From positions 2,155,001 to 2,219,000 of the forward strand of contig NZ_CP113524.1 of NCBI RefSeq assembly GCF_026723765.1: 64,000 nt of DNA, read 5' to 3'. This document shows positions 55,954 through 64,000 of the stretch, piece after piece. How positions within the stretch are numbered: position 1 is the first letter of the stretch; each line of letters begins with the position of its first letter. A program made the position numbers and the translations under genes. The stretch comes from Lacrimispora xylanolytica. Its GTDB lineage: Bacteria; Bacillota; Clostridia; Lachnospirales; Lachnospiraceae. The notes under the pieces were generated by a model. It searched no databases. It was not told the DNA's origin and saw only the letters and a list, made by a program, of their open reading frames with translations.

Positions 55954-56505
55954 ATGGAATTTTATCACAGTGATGACAATAATAAGCTCCGTCATGTAAT
56001 CAACTGGATTGTTGATATTGTTGTAGTAATCGCGTTTGCATGGTTTCTGGTTTATTCTTTGGGAACACAGATTGTAATTGCAGGGCATTCCATGTATCCC
56101 CTTCTTTCTTCAGATGATGTGGTGTTGATGGACCGTCTTGCTTATGATTTTGGACATCCCGGCAGATTTGATGTGGTGGTGTTTCAAAGAGAAGACCGCA
56201 AGATGAATGTAAAACGAGTCATAGGATTGCCGGGTGAAACCGTGCAGATTAAAAATGAAGAGATCTACATTGATGGTGAGAAATTAAAACAACCGGCAGG
56301 TCTTGGCCGGGTATCTTTAGCTGGACTGGCGGAAAAACCAGTAAAGCTGGGAGAAGAAGAATACTTTCTGCTGGGAGATAACAGAGACAGCAGTGAGGAC
56401 AGCCGATTTGCTAATATCGGTAATGTAAGCAGCAGTCAGATTCAGGGTAAGGTCTGGTTTCGTATGCTGCCGTTGGTAAAGATGGAATTAATTCGTTCGA
56501 AATAG
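55954..56505 (+). CDS. lepB: Signal peptidase I
   Basis: ATG 55954 follows GGGGTG and lies beyond the terminator. The 183-residue protein has one membrane helix (about 20-42), catalytic Ser in GHSMYPLL near residue 49, RFDVVVFQ, catalytic Lys in NVKRVIGLPGE near 90 and GDNRDSSEDSR near 143. It removes signal peptides at the outer membrane face, for example from the secreted proteins in this window. Confidence 0.96.
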   Translation: MEFYHSDDNNKLRHVINWIVDIVVVIAFAWFLVYSLGTQIVIAGHSMYPLLSSDDVVLMDRLAYDFGHPGRFDVVVFQREDRKMNVKRVIGLPGETVQIKNEEIYIDGEKLKQPAGLGRVSLAGLAEKPVKLGEEEYFLLGDNRDSSEDSRFANIGNVSSSQIQGKVWFRMLPLVKMELIRSK

Positions 56506-56514
56506 AGGAATGTT

Positions 56515-57366
56515 ATGAATATACAATGGTATCCAGGTCATATGACCAAAGCCAAAAGGGCTATGAAAGAAGACATCAAATTAATCGATCTGATTATTGA
56601 GCTTGTGGACGCGAGGGTTCCCCTAAGCAGCAGAAATCCGGATATCGATGATTTGGGAGCTGGAAAGGCACGTATGGTTCTGCTTAATAAGTCAGATCTT
56701 GCAGATGAACGCTATAACAATGCATGGACAGAATATTTTGAGGCTCAGGGTTTTCATGTGGTTAAGGTCAACTCAAAGAGCGGCTCAGGTCTTAAGCAGA
56801 TTAATGGTGTGGTTCAGGAAGCTTGTAAGGAAAAGATAGAAAGAGACCGAAGAAGGGGAATTTTAAACCGGCCGGTACGTGCCATGGTTGTAGGAATTCC
56901 CAACGTAGGTAAATCTACCTTTATCAATTCCTTTGCAGGAAAAGCTTGTGCAAAAACAGGGAATAAACCGGGAGTCACCAAAGGCAACCAGTGGATCCGT
57001 TTGAATAAGAGTCTGGAGCTTCTTGATACTCCTGGAATCTTATGGCCAAGGTTTGAGGATCAGCAGGTGGGAATCCGTCTTGCTCTTATTGGATCAATTA
57101 ATGACCAGATCTTAAATAAAGACGAACTTGCCATAGAACTGATCCGTTTCTTAAAACGGGATTATCCCAATGTTCTTAAGGAACGGTTTGGAATAGAAAC
57201 AGAAGATGAGTATCAGATACTGAAAGAGGTGGCGAAAGCCAGAGCCTGCCTTCAAAAGGGTGGGGAATACGACTTGATCAAAGCCTCCAATATATTGATT
57301 GACGATTATAGAAACGGAAAGCTTGGACGCATGACCTTGGAATTTCCTATAAAAACAGCAGAGTAA
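56515..57366 (+). CDS. ylqF: Ribosome biogenesis GTPase YlqF/RbgA
   Basis: A 283-residue circularly permuted GTPase. The order is WYPGHMTKAKR, G4 LNKSDL near residue 60, the P-loop GIPNVGKSTFIN near 127 and DTPGILWP near 170. It helps late 50S assembly. It starts 9 bp after lepB. Confidence 0.97.
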   Translation: MNIQWYPGHMTKAKRAMKEDIKLIDLIIELVDARVPLSSRNPDIDDLGAGKARMVLLNKSDLADERYNNAWTEYFEAQGFHVVKVNSKSGSGLKQINGVVQEACKEKIERDRRRGILNRPVRAMVVGIPNVGKSTFINSFAGKACAKTGNKPGVTKGNQWIRLNKSLELLDTPGILWPRFEDQQVGIRLALIGSINDQILNKDELAIELIRFLKRDYPNVLKERFGIETEDEYQILKEVAKARACLQKGGEYDLIKASNILIDDYRNGKLGRMTLEFPIKTAE

Positions 57367-57371
57367 AATGC

Positions 57372-57401
57372 GGGCGGCTCTTTTTGGGCGGCCCTGTTTT
57401 T
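57372..57401 (+). terminator. Intrinsic terminator after ylqF
   Basis: GGGCGGCTC pairs with GGGCGGCCC with one G-G mismatch and one wobble, followed by TGTTTTT. rnhB starts shortly after. Confidence 0.6.
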
Positions 57402-57426
57402 CCATTAAAAAGGCGGAGCAAAGAGA

Positions 57427-58068
57427 ATGAGAAAATTAACAGAAGAAAAACTCTTAGCGGAACAGGAACGCTTAGAGAAGATGAAAGAGTATGAATATGC
57501 ATACGAAGACCATGTGCTGGTTTGTGGCATTGATGAAGTAGGCAGAGGCCCTCTCGCAGGTCCTGTTGTGGCAGGAGCTGTAATACTGCCAAGAGATTGT
57601 CAGATCCTATACTTAAACGATTCCAAGAAGCTCTCAGAAAAGAAGAGAGAAGCTCTGTTTTTGGAAATCAAAGAAAAGGCCGTGGCTTACGCCGTTGGAG
57701 TCATTGGTGCAGAAAAGGTTGATGAAATCAATATTTTACAGGCGACCTATGAAGCTATGAGGCTGGCAGTCAGTAAGCTTGGAACTCAGCCTCAGGTGCT
57801 TCTAAATGATGCTGTTACCATTCCGGGCCTAACCATGGAACAGGTTCCCATTATAAAAGGAGATGCAAAGAGCGTATCCATAGCAGCCGCCAGTGTCTTA
57901 GCAAAGGTGACAAGAGATCATATGATGGAAGAGTATGATACCTTATTCCCTCAATATGGCTTTGCAAAGCACAAAGGGTATGGCACTGCGGCTCATATCA
58001 GTGCACTGAAAGAATATGGTCCCTGCCCCATTCACCGCCGCAGTTTCATTAAAAACTTTACAGATTAG
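57427..58068 (+). CDS. rnhB: Ribonuclease HII
   Basis: A 213-residue enzyme cutting RNA in RNA-DNA hybrids. An N-terminal helix of about 30 residues precedes GIDEVGRGPLAGPVVAG (Asp and Glu catalytic), LNDSKKLSEKKR, IIKGDAKSVSIAAASVLAKVTRD in parts and YGFAKHKGYGT. A ribosome site GGCGGAGCAAAG lies upstream. Confidence 0.97.
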   Translation: MRKLTEEKLLAEQERLEKMKEYEYAYEDHVLVCGIDEVGRGPLAGPVVAGAVILPRDCQILYLNDSKKLSEKKREALFLEIKEKAVAYAVGVIGAEKVDEINILQATYEAMRLAVSKLGTQPQVLLNDAVTIPGLTMEQVPIIKGDAKSVSIAAASVLAKVTRDHMMEEYDTLFPQYGFAKHKGYGTAAHISALKEYGPCPIHRRSFIKNFTD

Positions 58069-58085
58069 GGAGAGGCCATAGTCCA

Positions 58086-58430
58086 TTGAAAAGTAACAGA
58101 GAAATCGGAACTGAATATGAAGCAGTCGCAGCCGCCTATCTTCAAAAAACCGGCTATGATATACTGATACATAATTATAAAAATAAAATGGGAGAAATTG
58201 ATCTCATAGCAAAGGAAGGGAGCCAGCTGGTATTCATTGAAGTGAAATACCGGAAGAATCTTTCAAAGGGTGATCCGGCGGAAGCGGTTGATGGAAGAAA
58301 GCAGCTGCGAATCAGAAACGCTGCCAGAGGCTACTTGTATTTTAACCGCTACGGAGAGGACACATCCTGCAGATTTGATGTGGTAACCATATTAGGCGAG
58401 GAGATCCGTCTCATTAAAGATGCATTTTAA
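58086..58430 (+). CDS. YraN family putative endonuclease
   Basis: A 114-residue UPF0102 protein with a likely TTG start; AGGGAGAGG lies 10-13 bases upstream and the conserved N-terminal block begins at residue 5. The nuclease-fold residues are seen: GTEYEAVAAAYL, NKMGEIDLIAKEG and VFIEVKYRK (D-x-n-E-x-K). Function is unproven, although the fold is that of Holliday-type nucleases. It follows rnhB as in many bacteria. Confidence 0.9.
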   Translation: MKSNREIGTEYEAVAAAYLQKTGYDILIHNYKNKMGEIDLIAKEGSQLVFIEVKYRKNLSKGDPAEAVDGRKQLRIRNAARGYLYFNRYGEDTSCRFDVVTILGEEIRLIKDAF

Positions 58431-58443
58431 TGGAGGAAAATAG

Positions 58444-59298
58444 ATGAAAGCTATGTGGAAACGTGCAGGAGAAGGAAGCTATTTAAGTTATAAGGTCTCA
58501 GAAGGGGTTCCTTACTTTTCATTCCCCATACTGGAAGACACAGGTCTTGTAAAACAGGGATTTTCCACGAAAATGGGAGGGGTCAGTGAAGGCAAGTACG
58601 CGACCATGAATTTCACCTATACCAGAGGTGATAATCCAGAGCATGTGACTGAAAACTACAGACGGATGGCTAAGGCTCTTTCCGTTGATGTGGAAAAGAT
58701 GGTGTTATCCTATCAGACCCATACCACCAATGTAAGGCTTGTAACGGAAGCTGACGCTGGGAAAGGCATTTTCAAAGAAAGAGAATACACGGATGTGGAC
58801 GGGTTAATCACCAATGTTAAAGGAATTACCCTTGTTACCTTTTATGCGGACTGTGTACCCTTATACTTCTTAGACCCGGTTCACAAGGCAATCGGTTTAA
58901 GCCACTCAGGCTGGAGAGGGACCGTAAAAAGAATGGGGGAAGTGACGGTAAAAAGGATGGGGGAAGCCTTTGGTACCAGACCAGAGGATGCTATCGCATG
59001 CATCGGTCCCAGTATTTGTAAAGACTGCTACGAAGTGGGAGAAGAAGTGATCCTTGAGTTTCAAAAGGGATTTGACCAGAAATACTGGGAAGATCTATAC
59101 ACCCCGAAAGATAACGGCAAATACTGGCTGGATCTGTGGAAAGCCAACGAAATTATACTTTTGGAAGCTGGAATCAGGAGAGAACATTTGGGAGTTACAG
59201 ACATCTGCACTCATTGTAACTCAGATTATTTGTTTTCTCACCGGACTACAGGCAATGATAGGGGCAATTTGGCTGCATTCCTTTCTCTGTCAGAGTGA
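58444..59298 (+). CDS. pgeF: YfiH/PgeF-type copper oxidase-domain protein
   Basis: A 284-residue polyphenol oxidase/laccase-domain (DUF152) protein. It has the metal-site order SYQTHTTNV, DVDGLITNV, YADCVPLYF, GLSHSGWRGTVKRM and CIGPSICKDCYEVG, then CTHCNSDYLFSHR. Members act as purine nucleoside phosphorylase or adenosine deaminase, or as a peptidoglycan editing factor. The role here cannot be decided by sequence. It ends the block at a strong bidirectional terminator. Confidence 0.9.
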   Translation: MKAMWKRAGEGSYLSYKVSEGVPYFSFPILEDTGLVKQGFSTKMGGVSEGKYATMNFTYTRGDNPEHVTENYRRMAKALSVDVEKMVLSYQTHTTNVRLVTEADAGKGIFKEREYTDVDGLITNVKGITLVTFYADCVPLYFLDPVHKAIGLSHSGWRGTVKRMGEVTVKRMGEAFGTRPEDAIACIGPSICKDCYEVGEEVILEFQKGFDQKYWEDLYTPKDNGKYWLDLWKANEIILLEAGIRREHLGVTDICTHCNSDYLFSHRTTGNDRGNLAAFLSLSE

Positions 59299-59327
59299 AT
59301 AAGTATATAAAGGCCAACAAAACAAAA

Positions 59328-59380
59328 AACTGGCTGCAGCGCTGGCAGGATATCCTCGTCCAGTGTTGCAGCCGGTTTTA
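59328..59380. terminator. Bidirectional terminator between pgeF and prs
   Basis: AACTGGCTGCAGCGCTGG pairs with CCAGTGTTGCAGCCGGTT with two wobbles, followed by TTT. A-rich sequence on the other side gives a T-run for the reverse strand. Confidence 0.9.
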
Positions 59381-59387
59381 AATTAAG

Positions 59388-60566
59388 CTATGCTTTATAT
59401 TTTTTCAACAGATTCTGAATTTTTTCAGTGGAGCTTAAAGCTGTGCTGATTGGAACATCGTGATTTAAGGAGTTGACAATCGCAGCCATATACTTACTGA
59501 TATCAGCTTCCACATACCATTCACGGTCTAACAGCTCAGCCGGACGATAGTTTAAGTTGGTGGTCACAACCCGGTCGATATAGCCCTTGCTGTAGTAATC
59601 ATCAAACTTTTCCAGGCCATTGGTAAAGAGTCCAAAGGTACAGCAAACGATGACTTTATCTGCTTTACGCTCTTTTAACTCTTTTGCTGTATCCAGCATA
59701 CTTTCACCGGATGAAATCATATCATCAACGATCAGCACGGTTTTTCCTTCTACGGAAGCACCTAAGAATTCATGAGCAACAATCGGGTTACGTCCGCCTA
59801 CTACTTTAGAGTAATCTCTTCTCTTATAGAACATACCCATATCAACACTTAAGTTGTTGGCAAGATAAACGGCACGATCCATAGCACCTTCATCAGGGCT
59901 TATAACCATCATGTTCTCTTTGTCAATCTTAAGATCCGGATACTGCTTTAATACTGCCTTGATAAACTGATACGTAGGCATGAAATTGTCAAATCCGCTT
60001 AATGGAATCGCGTTTTGAACTCTTGGATCATGAGCATCAAAGGTGATAATATTGCTGACTCCCATGTGTACAAGTTCTTCCAAAGCCATGGCACAGTCTA
60101 AAGATTCTCTTTTGGTTCTTTTGTGCTGGCGGCTCTCATAAAGGAAGGGCATGATTACGCTGACTCTGTGTGCTGTTGCGCAGGATGCTCCCAGAATTCG
60201 CTTTAAATCCTGAAAATGATCATCTGGTGACATGTGGTTGATATAACCATTGACTGTATAGGGTATACTATAATTTGTTACATCTACCATAGCAAAAACA
60301 TCCGTTCCACGAACAGATTCTTTGATAATTCCTTTCGCTTCTCCGCTTCCAAAGCGTGGACATTCGCAGTCAAGAAGATAGGAATTTACATCGTATCCGC
60401 GGTAGTGAAGATCAGCCTCACGACGCTTTAATTCTTCGATGTCGTTTCTGCGGAAACCTACAATGTGGTCGTTTACTTTTTCAGCCAGTTCCCGGCAGCT
60501 TTCCAGTGCCGCAAGTTTTAAGGGCGCAACAGGCAGTTGGTCTTTAAATACATAATCATTTGCCAT
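59388..60566 (-). CDS. prs: Ribose-phosphate pyrophosphokinase, long form
   Basis: On the reverse strand the ATG at 60564-60566 follows GGAGG; the longer frame to 60584 overlaps that site. The 392-residue protein makes PRPP from ribose-5-phosphate. It shows FKDQL-type opening, SVIMPFLYESRQHKRTKRES in parts, the KRRDYSKVV flexible-loop-like segment and the PRPP motif VLIVDDMISSGESM near residue 290. It is about 75 residues longer than the common 315-residue enzyme. The long form is known in Lachnospiraceae-like genomes, I believe. It has its own promoter and terminator. Confidence 0.9.
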   Translation of the reverse strand: MANDYVFKDQLPVAPLKLAALESCRELAEKVNDHIVGFRRNDIEELKRREADLHYRGYDVNSYLLDCECPRFGSGEAKGIIKESVRGTDVFAMVDVTNYSIPYTVNGYINHMSPDDHFQDLKRILGASCATAHRVSVIMPFLYESRQHKRTKRESLDCAMALEELVHMGVSNIITFDAHDPRVQNAIPLSGFDNFMPTYQFIKAVLKQYPDLKIDKENMMVISPDEGAMDRAVYLANNLSVDMGMFYKRRDYSKVVGGRNPIVAHEFLGASVEGKTVLIVDDMISSGESMLDTAKELKERKADKVIVCCTFGLFTNGLEKFDDYYSKGYIDRVVTTNLNYRPAELLDREWYVEADISKYMAAIVNSLNHDVPISTALSSTEKIQNLLKKYKA

Positions 60567-60633
60567 GATAAAGAATTCCTCCATAATGAATGAACAGCCA
60601 GCTTTTTATCTGCCTGTTTCTTATCTTACCCCT

Positions 60634-60663
60634 TTTATACCATTGATAGACAGAATGCGTCAA
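60634..60663 (-). promoter_or_regulatory. Promoter of prs
   Basis: On the reverse strand, -35 TTGACG (60658-60663) and -10 TATAAA (60634-60639) are 18 bp apart. Confidence 0.75.
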
Positions 60664-60706
60664 TAGGAATTGTTGTATTTTAGTGAAAAAAACAAAAAAC
60701 GCTTCC

Positions 60707-60735
60707 TTTACAAAGAGAGACAATCTTGTTATGAT
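60707..60735 (+). promoter_or_regulatory. Promoter of the DUF512-der operon
   Basis: TTTACA (60707-60712) and TATGAT (60730-60735) are exactly 17 bp apart, about 30 bp before the gene. Confidence 0.8.
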
Positions 60736-60767
60736 ATATTAGTATAGCACTAGAAAGGGAAACAAAT

Positions 60768-62135
60768 ATGAGCAAAAGAGGACATATTATTAAAAAAGTC
60801 GATCCGGATTCCATCGCAGATCAGCTGGAATTAGTTCCTGGAGATGCCGTGATTTCAATAGACGGCAAGGAACTGGAAGACATTTTTGACTATGAATATT
60901 ATATAAATAATGAATCCATTCTTATGGTTGTCAGAAAAGAAAACGGGGAAGAATGGGAACTTGAAATAGAAAATCAATATGAGGATCTTGGAATCACATT
61001 TGAAAATGGCTTGATGAGTGAATATCGAACTTGCCGAAATAACTGTATTTTCTGTTTTATTGATCAAATGCCTCCTGGTATGAGAGAAACACTATACTTT
61101 AAGGATGACGATTCCAGACTGTCATTTCTTCAGGGAAATTATGTGACCCTTACCAATATGAGCGAGAAGGATATCAACAGAATTATTGAGTTTAAACTGG
61201 CTCCTATTAATATATCGGTTCATACCACCAATCCTGTTTTACGCTGCAAGATGCTTCACAACCGTTTTGCAGGAGAAGCTCTTTCAAAAATCAAGCAGCT
61301 TTACGATGCCGAGATTCCAATGAATGGGCAGATTGTTCTATGTAAAGGAGTCAATGACGGAGAAGAGCTTGAGAGGACGATTAAGGACTTATCAGAGTAC
61401 CTTCCCCATATGAAGAGCGTATCCATCGTCCCTGTTGGTGTATCCAAATTCCGTGACGGCTTATATCCCTTGGAACCATTAAACAGCCATGATGCAAGTA
61501 AGGTAATCGATACCGTAGAGAAGTGGCAAAAGAAGCTTTTTAAAGCTCACGGCAGCCACTTTATCCATGTCAGTGATGAGTTTTATATTTTGGCGGGACG
61601 TTCCATGCCGGAAGAAGAACGATACGACGGTTACGTTCAGCTGGAAAATGGTGTGGGAATGACCAGGCTTTTGGAGGAAGAGGTCACAGAAGCCTTAAAT
61701 AAGCTGGAACAGGATAATATGGAAGAAGAGGTTGCTATTGCCACAGGAAAACTGGCTGCCCCGTATATAGAAGATCATGCAAAAAAAATCATGGAGAAAT
61801 TTCCAGGAAGAAAGGTTCATGTATACACCATTACCAATGTTTTTTTCGGAGAGCAGATTACAGTGGCAGGTCTGATTACCGGCCAGGACTTAATCAGTCA
61901 ATTAAAGGATAAAAACCTTGGAAGCAGACTTCTGCTTCCGGAATGTATGTTCCGCAGCGGAGAAGAAGTATTTCTCGATGACCTGACACGGACCGATGTA
62001 CAAAAAGCTTTACAAGTACAGGTAGATATTGTAAAATCAAGCGGTCAGGATTTAGTACAGGCTGTTTTGGGGCCGGTAAAAGAGAACGAAGCTTCTTATG
62101 ACGGATACGAATTAAAGGAGATATTATATGAGTAA
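60768..62135 (+). CDS. DUF512 protein with PDZ and radical-SAM-like domains
   Basis: A 455-residue protein. The N-terminal PDZ-like domain has SIADQLELVPGDAVISIDG (residues 12-30). A Cys-x3-Cys-x2-Cys motif (CRNNCIFCFID) near residue 86 starts a radical-SAM-like barrel with GNYVTLTNM and a MNGQIVLCKGVNDG block. The C-terminal DUF512 domain covers about residues 270-440 (GRSMPEEERYDGY). The family is widespread in Clostridia next to der and plsY, but no reaction is established. It overlaps der by 8 bp, hinting at a role in ribosome or membrane-linked maturation. Confidence 0.9.
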   Translation: MSKRGHIIKKVDPDSIADQLELVPGDAVISIDGKELEDIFDYEYYINNESILMVVRKENGEEWELEIENQYEDLGITFENGLMSEYRTCRNNCIFCFIDQMPPGMRETLYFKDDDSRLSFLQGNYVTLTNMSEKDINRIIEFKLAPINISVHTTNPVLRCKMLHNRFAGEALSKIKQLYDAEIPMNGQIVLCKGVNDGEELERTIKDLSEYLPHMKSVSIVPVGVSKFRDGLYPLEPLNSHDASKVIDTVEKWQKKLFKAHGSHFIHVSDEFYILAGRSMPEEERYDGYVQLENGVGMTRLLEEEVTEALNKLEQDNMEEEVAIATGKLAAPYIEDHAKKIMEKFPGRKVHVYTITNVFFGEQITVAGLITGQDLISQLKDKNLGSRLLLPECMFRSGEEVFLDDLTRTDVQKALQVQVDIVKSSGQDLVQAVLGPVKENEASYDGYELKEILYE

Positions 62136-63456
62136 ACCAATCGTTGCCATCGTAGGCCGACCGAATGTAGGGAAGTCTACGCTGTTTAATGTTTTAGCTG
62201 GCGATACCATTTCTATTGTAAAAGATACGCCAGGGGTCACCAGAGACAGAATCTATGCGGACTGTAGCTGGCTGGACCGAAATTTCACCCTGATCGATAC
62301 CGGCGGTATTGAACCGGACAGCAAGGATATCATTCTGTCCCAGATGCGGGAACAGGCGGAGATTGCCATTGCTACTGCTGATGTAATTGTATTTATTGTG
62401 GATGTACGCCAGGGTCTTGTGGATTCCGACTCAAAGGTTGCAGACATGCTTAGAAAATCAAAAAAACCAGTGATTCTTGCAGTTAATAAGGTAGACAGCT
62501 TCCAGAAGTTCGGCAATGATGTCTATGAATTCTACAATCTGGGAATGGGTGATCCGGTTCCAGTATCCGCAGCCTCAAGACTTGGTCTGGGTGAGCTTTT
62601 AGATGAAATCATCAAGCATTTTGGTGAGGCAGAAGAGGGCGAGGATGAGGATGACCGTCCAAGAATTGCTATCGTTGGGAAACCTAACGTAGGTAAATCT
62701 TCTATTATAAATCAGCTTCTGGGAGAAAACCGTGTTATTGTTTCCAATATTGCCGGTACCACCAGAGATGCTGTGGATACGGAAATCGTTCACAATGGAA
62801 CAGAATATGTGTTTATTGATACAGCCGGCCTAAGACGTAAGAGCAAGATTAAAGAGGAACTGGAACGTTATAGCATTATCCGTACCGTAACGGCCGTAGA
62901 GCGTGCTGACGTGGTGGTCGTGGTAATTGATGCGGAGGAAGGCGTTACCGAGCAGGATGCCAAGATTGCAGGCATTGCCCATGACCGGGGAAAAGGTATT
63001 ATTGTGGCTGTGAATAAATGGGATGCCATTGAAAAACATGACAAGACCATTTACGAATATACCAACAATATTAAAAACACCCTTTCCTTTATGCCTTATG
63101 CAGAATTCGCTTTTATCTCTGCAAAGACAGGGCAGAGAATGAATAAACTTTTTGAACTGATTGATATGGTTCGTGAGAACCAGACTCTCAGGGTCGCTAC
63201 AGGCGTGTTAAATGAAATTATGACTGAGGCAGTAGCTCTTCAGCAGCCGCCGTCTGACAAAGGAAAGAGACTTAGACTATATTATATCACCCAGGTTGCT
63301 GTTAAGCCGCCGACCTTTGTAATCTTTGTCAATGACAAGGAACTGACCCATTTCTCTTATACAAGATATATTGAAAATAGGATTCGGGAATCCTTTGGTT
63401 TTAAAGGAACATCCCTTAAAATTATTTATAGAGAAAGAAGCGGAAAGGATCAATAG
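62128..63456 (+). CDS. der: Ribosome-associated GTPase Der (EngA)
   Basis: A 442-residue double GTPase for 50S maturation. G domain 1 has GRPNVGKSTLFN near residue 8, DTGGI and NKVD. G domain 2 has GKPNVGKSSIIN near 183, DTAGLRRKSK and NKWD. A KH-like C-terminal domain (about 350-440) ends the protein. The start lies within the DUF512 stop region, so translation is coupled. Confidence 0.98.
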   Translation: MSKPIVAIVGRPNVGKSTLFNVLAGDTISIVKDTPGVTRDRIYADCSWLDRNFTLIDTGGIEPDSKDIILSQMREQAEIAIATADVIVFIVDVRQGLVDSDSKVADMLRKSKKPVILAVNKVDSFQKFGNDVYEFYNLGMGDPVPVSAASRLGLGELLDEIIKHFGEAEEGEDEDDRPRIAIVGKPNVGKSSIINQLLGENRVIVSNIAGTTRDAVDTEIVHNGTEYVFIDTAGLRRKSKIKEELERYSIIRTVTAVERADVVVVVIDAEEGVTEQDAKIAGIAHDRGKGIIVAVNKWDAIEKHDKTIYEYTNNIKNTLSFMPYAEFAFISAKTGQRMNKLFELIDMVRENQTLRVATGVLNEIMTEAVALQQPPSDKGKRLRLYYITQVAVKPPTFVIFVNDKELTHFSYTRYIENRIRESFGFKGTSLKIIYRERSGKDQ

Positions 63457-63457
63457 T

Positions 63458-64000
63458 ATGGAAAGAATTATCTGTCTTTTGGCTGGTTATTTATTTGGTT
63501 TAATACAGACCGGTTATCTTTACGGTAAAGCACATAAGATTGATATCCGTAACCATGGAAGTGGAAACTCCGGTACTACCAATGCCTTACGGGTCATGGG
63601 GGCAAAGGCAGGAGCAGTGGTGTTTTTTGGAGATTTCTTAAAATCCCTGCTCCCCTGCCTCCTGGTCCGGGTGATCTTTAAAGACAAACCAGAGATGGTG
63701 TATTTACTGATGATGTATACAGGCTTAGGAGTTATTTTGGGCCATAACTATCCCTTTTATTTGAAATTTAAAGGGGGAAAGGGCATTGCGGCTACCGCTG
63801 GCTTAATTGTAGCTACCGATTTACGTATGACGCTTTTATGCTTCGTAGCCTTTTTGTCTATCGTAATCATTACCAGATACGTTTCCTTAGGCTCTCTTGT
63901 AGTGGCGGTCATACTGTTTACCTGGCTGGCTGCTTTTGCCACTTTAGGTGCTTATGGAATTGATCAGGGGCTGCTTTTCGAGTTCTACATAATAACAGCT
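63458..64000 (+). CDS. plsY: Glycerol-3-phosphate acyltransferase PlsY, partial
   Basis: The gene starts at ATG 63458, one base after the der stop, with AAGGA upstream, and runs open through the end of the window (181 codons seen). It transfers acyl from acyl-phosphate to glycerol-3-phosphate in the membrane. The three family motifs appear: HGSGNSGTTN near residue 33, GHNYPFYLKFKGGKG near 95, and RYVSLGSL near 140. The usual GSGNxGATN has Thr in place of Ala here. The C-terminal end lies beyond the window. Confidence 0.95.
   Translation, partial: MERIICLLAGYLFGLIQTGYLYGKAHKIDIRNHGSGNSGTTNALRVMGAKAGAVVFFGDFLKSLLPCLLVRVIFKDKPEMVYLLMMYTGLGVILGHNYPFYLKFKGGKGIAATAGLIVATDLRMTLLCFVAFLSIVIITRYVSLGSLVVAVILFTWLAAFATLGAYGIDQGLLFEFYIITA

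Noticed and set aside
1-64000. CRISPR arrays, tRNA or rRNA genes, prophage or insertion sequences
   Set aside because: No regularly spaced repeats, tRNA-like cloverleaf, rRNA sequence, transposase or phage structural gene was recognised.

Overview
The window looks like chromosomal DNA of a low-to-moderate GC Gram-positive anaerobe of the Clostridia, most likely a Lachnospiraceae member of the Clostridium/Lacrimispora type. This is an inference from protein style, gene order and strong AGGAGG ribosome binding sites. The evidence includes the def-fmt-Zn peptidase-rsmB-rlmN-prpC-prkC-rsgA-rpe-thiN order, the ylxM-ffh-rpsP-khpA-rimM-trmD-rplS-lepB-ylqF-rnhB-yraN order, a class II GalT and a DUF512 protein next to der. 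I see no rRNA, tRNA, CRISPR array, prophage or insertion sequence.

Layout. 0-7 kb: a two-component system (reverse strand) faces an operon for an exported SLH-domain protein, a duplicated HlyD-type adaptor and a MacB-type ABC ATPase and permease. The shared intergenic region carries two pairs of 11-bp-spaced direct repeats that look like response-regulator sites. 7-13 kb: a membrane dipeptidase, then a Na/phosphate symporter with PhoB/PhoR-like partners behind a convincing Pho-box array, then a DegV protein. 12.8-15.5 kb: a NusG-II membrane protein, a secreted FMN-binding protein with three extra degenerate repeats, and a Gx-type membrane protein, possibly a flavin-based redox module. 15.5-23 kb: galT, a YitT protein, a three-gene ABC importer of the ABC_sub_bind class, and an SH3/NlpC-P60 wall hydrolase. 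23-27 kb: reverse-strand citrate synthase and aconitase-type hydratase with a structured leader holding a possible upstream ORF.

27-46.7 kb: a ClpP-fold protease, FtsK/SpoIIIE, formate-THF ligase, MurE-like and MurF ligases, PriA, then the def-to-thiN housekeeping block. 47.3-52 kb: a vitamin ECF S-component behind a possible structured leader, a pyridoxal kinase, SerS, a VOC protein and an alpha/beta hydrolase. 51.7-59.3 kb: the SRP/ribosome maturation block from ylxM to the YfiH-type protein, punctuated by several intrinsic terminators and an L19-like leader. 59.4-64 kb: a long-form PRPP synthetase (reverse strand), then a DUF512 PDZ/radical-SAM-like protein, der and the start of plsY, which runs off the window.

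Most of the window is conserved core. The parts most worth a second look are the FMN-binding protein with repeats that keep the fold but have lost the canonical flavin-attachment motif, the two regulatory-site arrays with exact 11-bp phasing, the gltA leader, and the MurE paralogue with an altered DNPR motif. Starts were moved from the longest reading frame to the best ribosome binding site wherever the sequence allowed.
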